Shown here piece by piece: positions 1-5,213 of a stretch of 5,213 bases of DNA (positions within the stretch are counted from its first letter, which is position 1; each line of letters opens with the position of its first letter). The stretch comes from an uncultured Prevotellaceae bacterium. GTDB lineage: Bacteria; Bacteroidota; Bacteroidia; Bacteroidales; Muribaculaceae. Where the stretch lies: assembly GCA_945983195.1 (NCBI GenBank), contig CAMFSS010000181.1:1-5213 (forward strand), in the 5' to 3' direction. A program made the translations under genes and the position numbers. A model generated the notes under the pieces. That model saw only the letters and a list, made by a program, of their open reading frames with translations, searched no databases and was not told where the DNA came from.

Positions 1-653
1 CATCTACACCCATGTATTTGCTTGCACGTGTTATCAAGTCAATGGGAATCAAGATGGTTCTGTCGGGTGAAGGTGCCGACGAGATTTTCGGTGGATACCT
101 CTATTTCCACAAAGCGCCAAGTGCCAAGGCTTTCCATGAGGAAACCGTGCGTAAAATAAAGAAACTACACCTCTACGACTGCCTGCGTGCCAACAAATCA
201 CTCTCGGCATGGGGAGTTGAAGGACGTGTGCCATTTCTCGCCAAGGACAAAATGTCGCTCAACGGACGAATGGAGAAGTGGATTCTGCGCAAAGCCTTTG
301 AAGACATGATTCCAGAGAGTGTGACATGGCGGCAGAAAGAACAGTTCTCCGATGGCGTTGGCTATAGCTGGATTGACTCGCTGAAGGCTCTTGCAGCATC
401 ACAAGTCAGTGATGAAATGATGAAGAATGCAAAGCACCGTTTCCCGGTGAATACACCGATGAACAAGGAAGAATACTTCTATCGCACAATCTTCGAGGAG
501 TGCTTCCCATCGCAGACGGCAGCCCAATGTGTGCCATCTGTTCCGTCGGTAGCATGCAGCACAGCAGAGGCACTTGAGTGGGACGCTTCATTCAAGACGA
601 TGAACGACCCTTCAGGACGTGCCGTAAAAGGAGTGCATTGTCAGGCATACTGA
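1..653 (+). CDS. asnB: Asparagine synthetase B (glutamine-hydrolysing), 3' part
   Basis: Cytoplasmic enzyme that makes asparagine from aspartate, ATP and glutamine-derived ammonia. Only the C-terminal synthetase domain is visible (about 216 residues; the E. coli protein is 554). The N-terminal glutaminase domain with its catalytic Cys lies outside the window. The frame is open from base 3 (S-T-P before the Met at 12), so that Met is internal and not the start. Seen motifs: the pyrophosphate loop SGEGADE (63-83), FGGYLYFHKAP, YDC.RANK (equivalent of E. coli Asp384), WGVEGRVPFL, WRQKEQFSDGVGYSWID (equivalent of Lys449), and the family C-terminus SVACST..ALEWD..F..MNDPSGRAV. The order and identity are very close to E. 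coli AsnB. Oddity: about 12 residues are missing in frame just after RVPFL (near 237-245), removing the conserved Asp of PFLD and the following FLDVAMRINP-like stretch. The gene ends at TGA 651-653, followed by its own terminator, so it is not co-transcribed with clpB by design. Identity is near certain; full activity is in doubt because of the gap. Confidence 0.95.
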   Translation, partial: STPMYLLARVIKSMGIKMVLSGEGADEIFGGYLYFHKAPSAKAFHEETVRKIKKLHLYDCLRANKSLSAWGVEGRVPFLAKDKMSLNGRMEKWILRKAFEDMIPESVTWRQKEQFSDGVGYSWIDSLKALAASQVSDEMMKNAKHRFPVNTPMNKEEYFYRTIFEECFPSQTAAQCVPSVPSVACSTAEALEWDASFKTMNDPSGRAVKGVHCQAY

Positions 654-670
654 TTAGTCTTCTAATATTG

Positions 671-714
671 ATTGCTGCCGGATTCATGAGTATTTTCCGG
701 CAGCAATTTTTTTT
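671..714 (+). terminator. Intrinsic terminator of asnB
   Basis: A perfect 12-bp inverted repeat, ATTGCTGCCGGA (671-682) against TCCGGCAGCAAT (696-707), encloses a 13-base loop and runs straight into eight T residues (707-714). It begins 17 bases after the asnB stop codon. GC-rich stem plus T-tract is the classic rho-independent form, and it separates asnB from clpB. Confidence 0.93.
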
Positions 715-806
715 GTATGTGCCCACCGCCGTAACAGGTCGAACCCCTTACCCTATTATCACTCGTGCCATATCGGCAGATACTGACAAATTATCCTGAT
801 TTGCGA

Positions 807-824
807 TTTGGCACAAAAGTTGTA
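807..824 (+). promoter_or_regulatory. Candidate sigma-54 (RpoN) -24/-12 promoter of clpB
   Basis: The sequence TTTGGCAC-AAAAG-TTGTA fits the sigma-54 consensus TGGCAC-N5-TTGCW except for one base: the -12 GC is GT here. GG (810-811) and G(T) (822-823) are separated by the required 10 bases. The predicted transcript start is near 835, giving a leader of about 62 bases. The lon gene downstream carries a full match to the same consensus. An alternative reading is a weak vegetative Bacteroidetes promoter using TTTG (807-810), 19 bases, then TAATTATC (830-837), a poor match to TAnnTTTG. Because of the -12 mismatch this site alone would be only suggestive; the paired site at lon strengthens it. Confidence 0.5.
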
Positions 825-825
825 A

Positions 826-880
826 TAAATAATTATCGAAAGCCCAAAGCATAATAGGGCTAAAGATTGATAATTATTTA
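826..880 (+). promoter_or_regulatory. Nested inverted repeat in the clpB leader
   Basis: A perfect 12-bp inverted repeat, TAAATAATTATC (826-837) and GATAATTATTTA (869-880), encloses a second, GC-rich one, AGCCC (841-845) and GGGCT (857-861), with an 11-base inner loop. As RNA it would fold into a two-tier hairpin ending 16 bases before the clpB ATG. As DNA it could be an operator for a dimeric regulator. No T-tract follows, so it is not a simple terminator. If transcription starts near 835, as the -24/-12 element predicts, only the inner hairpin would be fully in the RNA. The symmetry is directly visible; its role is inferred. Confidence 0.5.
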
Positions 881-896
881 ATAAACTATTATAACT

Positions 897-3485
897 ATGA
901 ATTTCAACAATTTCACCATTAAATCTCAGTCGGCCATTCAGAAGGCGGTTGAGATTACGCGACAGGGAAAGAATCAGGCTATCGAGCCTGTACACCTCCT
1001 CAAAGGCGTAATCAGCGAGGGGGAATCGGTTGTTAATTTCATTTTCCAGAAGTTGGGCGTCAATGCCGGCTTTGTATCCCAGCAGCTCGACCGCGAGATT
1101 TCATCTTTGCCTAAAGTGTCGGGTGGCGAGCCTTATCTCAGCAGCGCTTCAAACGATGCCTTGGAGAAAGCATCGGCATGTGCGCAGAAGCGAGGTGACC
1201 AATATGTGTCGCTTGAAATGATGCTGCTCGGAATACTTTCATCGAACAACCCGGCTTCGACTGTTTTGAAGAACGCCGGTGTCACTGAGAGCGACTTCAA
1301 TAAAGCCGTTGATGAACTTCGCAAAGGCAAGAATGTGGGCGAGCAGAGTGCAGAAGACCAGTATAATGCCCTTGAGAAGTATGCTATCAACCTCAATGAG
1401 CGTGCAAGAAGCGGCAAACTTGACCCTGTGATAGGACGTGATGACGAGATTCGCCGCGTACTACAGATCCTTAGCAGACGCACCAAGAATAACCCAATGC
1501 TTATTGGTGAGCCTGGTACGGGAAAGACTGCAATTGCCGAGGGGCTTGCACAGCGCATTGTGCGCGGTGATGTGCCTGAGAACCTCAAAAGCAAGCAAGT
1601 TTACTCACTCGATATGGGTGCACTTGTGGCAGGCGCAAAATATAAGGGCGAATTTGAAGAGCGACTTAAAGCCATTGTGAACGAGATAATCCAGTCGAAT
1701 GGAGAGATAATTCTTTTCATTGATGAGATTCACACTCTTGTAGGAGCCGGAAAGGGAGAAGGCGCAATGGATGCTGCCAACATACTCAAGCCGGCACTTG
1801 CGCGTGGCGAGCTTCGCAGCATTGGAGCCACTACCCTCGACGAATATCAAAAATACTTTGAGAAGGACAAGGCTCTTGAACGCCGTTTCCAGAAGGTTAT
1901 GATTGATGAGCCTGACGAGGAGAGTGCAATTGCCATTCTCCGTGGATTGAAAGAGCGTTATGAGAACCATCACAAGGTGCGTATTCGTGATGAGGCGATT
2001 ATTGCAGCCGTACAGCTCTCGGAGCGTTACATAACCGACCGTTTTCTGCCCGACAAGGCAATTGACCTCATTGACGAAGCTGCTGCTAAGCTGCGACTTG
2101 AAATTGACTCTGTGCCACAGTCACTTGATGAGATAATGCGCAAAATCACTCAGCTTGAGATTGAGCGCGAAGCAATCAAGCGCGAGGGCGATTCGCAAAA
2201 GATGGCTGAGCTTGACAAAGAGCTTGCAAATCTGCGCGACACGGAGCGTGAATACAATGCAAAGTGGAAGTCTGAAAAGGAGCTTATCAACCGAATCCAG
2301 CAGAACAAGATTGACATTGAACAACTCAATTTTGAGGCTCAGCGTGCTGAACGTGATGGCGACTATGCGCGTGTGGCTGAAATACGCTATTCGAAAATCA
2401 AGCAGAAGCAAGATGAGAATGTGCATATTCAGGAGCAACTGAAGGTGATGCAGGGTGATAAGGCTCTGATTAAAGAGGAGGTTGATGCAGATGATATTGC
2501 AGGGGTAGTTTCACGCTGGACCGGCATACCTGTGATGAAGATGGTGCAGAGCGAGAAAGACAAGCTGCTTCATCTTGAGGACGAGCTTCACAAGCGCGTT
2601 ATCGGTCAGGAAGATGCCATTCGTGCAATATCTGATGCCGTGCGCCGTAGCCGTGCCGGACTGAACGACCCACGCCGTCCTATCGGCTCGTTCATATTCC
2701 TTGGAACGACCGGTGTTGGTAAGACTGAACTTGCAAAGGCTCTTGCCGAATATCTCTTTGATGATGAGAATATGATGACCCGAATCGACATGAGCGAGTA
2801 TCAGGAGAAATTCTCAGTGACACGCCTTATCGGGTCACCTCCGGGATATGTTGGCTACGATGAGGGCGGTCAGCTCACCGAAGCAGTACGCCGTAAACCA
2901 TACTCTGTGGTGCTTTTCGATGAAATCGAGAAAGCTCACCCCGATGTATTCAACATACTGCTGCAAGTGCTCGATGACGGTCGCCTTACCGACAATAAAG
3001 GCCGATTGGTCACCTTCAAGAACACTATTATCATTATGACTTCCACCCTCGGAAGCGAACTTATTCGCGAGCGGATGGAGAAGCTGAATGAAACAAACCG
3101 TGATGAGATTGTTGAAAGCACTAAGCGTGATGTGCTTGAAATGCTCAAGCAGCGTGTACGCCCTGAGTTCCTCAATCGTATCGACGAGATAATAATGTTC
3201 ACACCGCTCAATGAAGCTGAAATCAAGCAGATAGTAGGTCTTCAGATTGACGGTGTACGCAAGCTGCTTGCAAAGAATGGAATTGAGCTTCAGATTACTG
3301 ATGCCGCAATGAATTTGCTTGCACACGAAGGATATAATCCGGAGTTTGGTGCACGTCCTGTGAAACGGGCAATACACCGATTGGTGCTCAATGAGCTGTC
3401 GAAAGACATATTGTCGCAGAAAGTCAACCGTGACAAGCCCATTATTATTGATGCGGCAGAAGGCTCACTCCATTTCCGCAACTGA
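897..3485 (+). CDS. clpB: ATP-dependent protein disaggregase ClpB (Hsp100), complete
   Basis: Hexameric cytoplasmic AAA+ chaperone that, with DnaK/DnaJ/GrpE, threads proteins out of aggregates after heat stress. It has 862 residues, close to E. coli ClpB (857). Visible domains in order: Clp N-domain (about 1-145); first ATPase domain with Walker A GEPGTGKT (204-211), pore loop KYKG (Tyr249), Walker B ILFIDE (272-277), GATT sensor 1 (310-313) and ERR arginine fingers (329-330); the long charged coiled-coil middle domain (about 408-525) that marks ClpB as opposed to ClpA or ClpX; second ATPase domain with Walker A GTTGVGKT (603-610), pore loop GYVGYDEGG, Walker B VVLFDE (671-676), FLNRID arginine finger (Arg761) and GAR sensor 2 (818-820). 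No IGF/IGL loop for ClpP binding is apparent. Oddity: sensor 1 of the second ATPase domain reads TSTLGS, not the usual TSNLGS (Thr717). Start chosen at 897 because the N-domain begins there in the family manner; no Shine-Dalgarno is present. It is a single-gene unit with its own promoter region and terminator. Confidence 0.98.
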   Translation: MNFNNFTIKSQSAIQKAVEITRQGKNQAIEPVHLLKGVISEGESVVNFIFQKLGVNAGFVSQQLDREISSLPKVSGGEPYLSSASNDALEKASACAQKRGDQYVSLEMMLLGILSSNNPASTVLKNAGVTESDFNKAVDELRKGKNVGEQSAEDQYNALEKYAINLNERARSGKLDPVIGRDDEIRRVLQILSRRTKNNPMLIGEPGTGKTAIAEGLAQRIVRGDVPENLKSKQVYSLDMGALVAGAKYKGEFEERLKAIVNEIIQSNGEIILFIDEIHTLVGAGKGEGAMDAANILKPALARGELRSIGATTLDEYQKYFEKDKALERRFQKVMIDEPDEESAIAILRGLKERYENHHKVRIRDEAIIAAVQLSERYITDRFLPDKAIDLIDEAAAKLRLEIDSVPQSLDEIMRKITQLEIEREAIKREGDSQKMAELDKELANLRDTEREYNAKWKSEKELINRIQQNKIDIEQLNFEAQRAERDGDYARVAEIRYSKIKQKQDENVHIQEQLKVMQGDKALIKEEVDADDIAGVVSRWTGIPVMKMVQSEKDKLLHLEDELHKRVIGQEDAIRAISDAVRRSRAGLNDPRRPIGSFIFLGTTGVGKTELAKALAEYLFDDENMMTRIDMSEYQEKFSVTRLIGSPPGYVGYDEGGQLTEAVRRKPYSVVLFDEIEKAHPDVFNILLQVLDDGRLTDNKGRLVTFKNTIIIMTSTLGSELIRERMEKLNETNRDEIVESTKRDVLEMLKQRVRPEFLNRIDEIIMFTPLNEAEIKQIVGLQIDGVRKLLAKNGIELQITDAAMNLLAHEGYNPEFGARPVKRAIHRLVLNELSKDILSQKVNRDKPIIIDAAEGSLHFRN

Positions 3486-3520
3486 CATTACACTGTGAAA
3501 TGCTACGATACTGACATCGT

Positions 3521-3556
3521 GGGTGGCAGATAAACGCAACTCTGCCACCCTTTTTT
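3521..3556 (+). terminator. Intrinsic terminator of clpB
   Basis: A perfect 10-bp inverted repeat, GGGTGGCAGA (3521-3530) against TCTGCCACCC (3541-3550), with a 10-base loop, is followed directly by six T residues (3551-3556). It lies 35 bases after the clpB stop codon. It indicates that clpB transcription ends before lon. Confidence 0.93.
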
Positions 3557-3581
3557 ATTAATGAAATATTATGTGATAAAA

Positions 3582-3613
3582 TTTCGCACTTTGAAGATAA
3601 ATGATTAATTTTG
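3582..3613 (+). promoter_or_regulatory. Possible vegetative (sigma-ABfr type) promoter of lon
   Basis: TAATTTTG (3606-3613) is a perfect match to the Bacteroidetes -7 consensus TAnnTTTG. Twenty bases upstream is TTTC (3582-3585), one mismatch from the -33 TTTG. Transcription would start about 5 bases after the box. The TTTTG of this box is shared with the -24 region of the sigma-54-like element, so the two promoters would overlap and could exclude each other. The weak -33 box keeps confidence low. Confidence 0.4.
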
Positions 3614-3627
3614 GCACTCATTTTGCT
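3610..3627 (+). promoter_or_regulatory. Candidate sigma-54 (RpoN) -24/-12 promoter of lon
   Basis: TTTGGCAC-TCATT-TTGCT is a full match to the sigma-54 consensus TGGCAC-N5-TTGCW, with GG (3613-3614) and GC (3625-3626) separated by exactly 10 bases. The predicted transcript start is near 3638, about 54 bases before the lon ATG. The matching position, orientation and spacing, plus a near-identical element before clpB, argue against chance. Sigma-54 promoters need an enhancer-binding ATPase activator; no clear activator site is recognised. The alternative is that the TTTTG belongs to an overlapping vegetative -7 box. Confidence 0.6.
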
Positions 3628-3691
3628 AAGAGGATAATGGCGGTAAATATGAGCCGTCGTGATAGTTAAAAAACACTGATGACAGATAAAT

Positions 3692-5194
3692 ATGACAAAA
3701 TTCTTTAATGAATTCGACAATATGGCAGGTGATGACGCACCGCAGATAATGCCAATTTTCGCAGAGATAAAGGTGGGTAACATTGAAGGCGAGGAGGAAG
3801 CCCCTATCAAAACCGACGACATTCCAGTGCTTACTCTGCGCAATATGGTACTTTTCCCGGGCATTACTCTGCCCATTGCAATAGGTCGTGCAAAGTCGCT
3901 TGAGTTAATCAAGACTGCCATGCAGCAGAAAAAGAGCATTGCCGTGATGTGTCAAAAGAATGCCGAAGTGGAAGATCCGGGAATTGATGACCTATACAAT
4001 GTCGGAATCGTAGCCGATATAATTAAAATTCTGGAGCTGCCCGACAACAATACTAATGTTATTCTTCAAGGCCGTTCACGGTGCATTCTCAACAACATCA
4101 CTGCCGAATCGCCGTTCCTTCGTGGCAATATTTCACTGATAGATGAGATATTTCCTTCGACATCTGACAAGGAATTTGCAGCATTGATGTACTCAATAAA
4201 GGAACTTGTATCGCATATTCTTCGTGATATGGACGGAGGAAAGGAAATGATGTTTGCGGTGAAGAATATCGACAGCCCGATTTACCTCATCAATTTCCTT
4301 GCTGCAAATATGCCCCTGCTGCCTGAGCAGAAACAAGATATGCTGCAAGAGGCCGACTTGAAGAAACGTGCCTACAAACTCTACTCCCTTCTATCGAAAG
4401 AGGCTCAGTTTCTTGCTCTTAAGGCCGACATTCAGTCGAAAACGCGAGAGGACTTGTCGCAGCAGCAGCGCGAGCATTTCCTTCAGCAGCAGATCCGCAC
4501 AATCCAAGATGAACTTGGAACTTCGTCAGATGATGATATTGAAGAACTTGCACAGCGTGCCGACAAGAAACGATGGAATGACGAAACGGCAGCCACATTT
4601 GAAAAGGAACTGAAGAAACTGGAGCGTATTAATCCGCAGTCACCTGATTTCTATGTGCAATACTCCTATCTCGACACTGTGCTCAATCTCCCATGGCAAG
4701 AGTACACCACCGACAACTTCAATATGAAGAAGGTGGAGGCGAAACTGAATAAAGACCATTTTGGGCTTGAGAAGGTGAAAGACCGCATACTTGAACAGCT
4801 TGCAGTGCTGAAGTTACGTGGCGATATGAAGGCTCCTATTCTTTGCCTCTACGGCCCTCCGGGAGTGGGAAAGACATCGCTCGGCAAGTCGATTGCCGAT
4901 GCCCTTGGTCGTGAATATGTGCGCGTGTCATTGGGCGGTCTGCACGACGAGGCTGAAATACGCGGTCACCGACGCACATATATCGGTGCTATGCCGGGCA
5001 GAATTATGCAGGGGCTTATCAAGAGCAAAAGTTCAAACCCTGTGTTTGTGCTCGATGAGATAGACAAACTCGGACAGGACTTTAAGGGCGACCCATCATC
5101 GGCATTGCTTGAAGTGCTCGATCCTGAGCAGAACAGTGATTCCAGGACATCGATATCGACCTCGACTACGACGTCTCAGACATACGGTTTATAG
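3692..5194 (+). CDS. lon: ATP-dependent protease Lon (La), 5' part, frameshifted near the edge
   Basis: Cytoplasmic AAA+ serine protease that unfolds and degrades damaged and some regulatory proteins. Visible parts: an acidic N-terminal extension (1-43); the LON substrate-binding N-domain starting at IPVLTLRNMVLFPG (44-57) and running to about 240; a helical, Gln-rich segment SQQQREHFLQQQIRTIQDELG (256-276) typical of Lon; the LNLPW motif (331-335); Walker A GPPGVGKT (388-395); the Lon signature SLGGLHDEAEIRGHRRTYIGAMPGR (413-437, read in parts); Walker B VFVLDE (451-456); and DPSSALLEVLDPEQN (467-481). After N481-S482 one base appears to be missing, so the literal frame ends in nonsense at a TAG (5192-5194) while the family sequence continues in the next frame. 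The rest of the ATPase domain and the Ser-Lys protease domain lie beyond the window. Start at 3692 has no Shine-Dalgarno; the in-frame ATG at 3722 (Met11) is an alternative, since the first ten residues are not clearly conserved. Confidence 0.95.
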   Translation: MTKFFNEFDNMAGDDAPQIMPIFAEIKVGNIEGEEEAPIKTDDIPVLTLRNMVLFPGITLPIAIGRAKSLELIKTAMQQKKSIAVMCQKNAEVEDPGIDDLYNVGIVADIIKILELPDNNTNVILQGRSRCILNNITAESPFLRGNISLIDEIFPSTSDKEFAALMYSIKELVSHILRDMDGGKEMMFAVKNIDSPIYLINFLAANMPLLPEQKQDMLQEADLKKRAYKLYSLLSKEAQFLALKADIQSKTREDLSQQQREHFLQQQIRTIQDELGTSSDDDIEELAQRADKKRWNDETAATFEKELKKLERINPQSPDFYVQYSYLDTVLNLPWQEYTTDNFNMKKVEAKLNKDHFGLEKVKDRILEQLAVLKLRGDMKAPILCLYGPPGVGKTSLGKSIADALGREYVRVSLGGLHDEAEIRGHRRTYIGAMPGRIMQGLIKSKSSNPVFVLDEIDKLGQDFKGDPSSALLEVLDPEQNSDSRTSISTSTTTSQTYGL

Positions 5195-5213
5195 ACAGTG
5201 ACAAGTCATTGGT
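5138..5213 (+). other. Frameshifted, degraded continuation of lon at the window edge
   Basis: From about 5138 the literal lon frame stops resembling Lon. Reading from 5140 in the next frame restores F-Q-D at the place of family F-(S/H)-D, then LDYDVSDIRF at the place of the conserved VDYDLSDVMF, and stays open to the end. Inserting one base (for example C between 5138 and 5139, restoring GCA for Ala) repairs the frame. Several later residues still differ from strongly conserved ones: R for M, and D-S-D-K where A-T-(A/S)-N is expected. The density of changes in the last 75 bases suggests poor base calling at a contig or read end more than a real mutation. Confidence 0.8.

Noticed and set aside
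578..799. A 73-codon + strand reading frame across the asnB end and the intergenic region
   Set aside because: It starts inside asnB in another frame, runs through the intrinsic terminator, and its product resembles no family I know. It is a shadow frame.
759..995. A 78-codon reverse-strand frame over the clpB upstream region
   Set aside because: It overlaps the clpB start and the promoter elements and encodes no recognisable domain. The A/T-rich leader gives few stops by chance.
2835..3377. A 180-codon reverse-strand frame inside clpB
   Set aside because: It lies wholly opposite the conserved second ATPase domain of ClpB, whose coding explains the sequence.
3637..3669. Tiny frame starting ATG 3637 (MAVNMSRRDS) before lon
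   Set aside because: Its first ATG falls at or before the predicted transcript start, it has no conserved content, and ten codons are expected by chance.
3445..3939. A 164-codon reverse-strand frame covering the clpB-lon gap
   Set aside because: It overlaps the ends of two certain genes and both the terminator and promoter of the gap. Its product is an antisense shadow with no family resemblance.
4458..4491. CAG-rich run in lon that resembles a short tandem repeat
   Set aside because: It encodes the Gln-rich SQQQREHFLQQQ segment found at the same place in Lon proteins, so it is ordinary coding sequence.
1..5213. A new multi-gene system, mobile element, CRISPR array, tRNA or rRNA
   Set aside because: All coding space is filled by asnB, clpB and lon. 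The two gaps (654-896 and 3486-3691) hold only terminators, promoter-like elements and short inverted repeats. I saw no spaced repeats, transposase remnants, cloverleaf folds or rRNA motifs.

Overview
The window looks like a chromosomal stretch from a member of the Bacteroidales. The evidence is that all three proteins read as Bacteroidetes-type housekeeping enzymes. Neither visible start codon (clpB, lon) has a Shine-Dalgarno sequence; both sit behind A/T-rich leaders, as is usual in this phylum. A perfect TAnnTTTG box of the kind used by the phylum's vegetative sigma factor lies upstream of lon. A gut family such as Muribaculaceae is my guess, not something the sequence proves.

Layout, all genes on the + strand. 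(1) Positions 1-653 hold the 3' part of asnB (asparagine synthetase B), ended by a strong intrinsic terminator at 671-714. (2) Positions 715-896 form the clpB control region, with a sigma-54-like -24/-12 element and a large leader inverted repeat. (3) Positions 897-3485 hold a complete clpB (disaggregase, 862 aa), ended by an intrinsic terminator at 3521-3556. (4) Positions 3557-3691 form the lon control region, with a full-consensus sigma-54-type -24/-12 element overlapping a possible vegetative promoter. (5) From 3692 to the end lies the 5' part of lon (AAA+ protease), whose reading frame breaks about 75 bases before the window edge.

Functionally, asnB is a separate amino-acid biosynthesis unit. 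clpB and lon are neighbouring protein-quality-control genes: ClpB rescues aggregated proteins together with DnaK, and Lon degrades damaged ones. Each has its own terminator and promoter region, so they do not look like one operon. They do share the same promoter architecture, TTTGGCAC-N5-TTG, at a similar distance from the start codon (about 62 and 54 bases from the predicted transcript start). This suggests co-regulation by RpoN and is the most interesting lead here.

I see no new multi-gene system, mobile element, CRISPR array or RNA gene. Other points worth a second look are a 12-residue in-frame gap in a conserved part of AsnB, an Asn-to-Thr change at the sensor-1 position of the second ClpB ATPase domain, and signs of sequence error at the right-hand edge.
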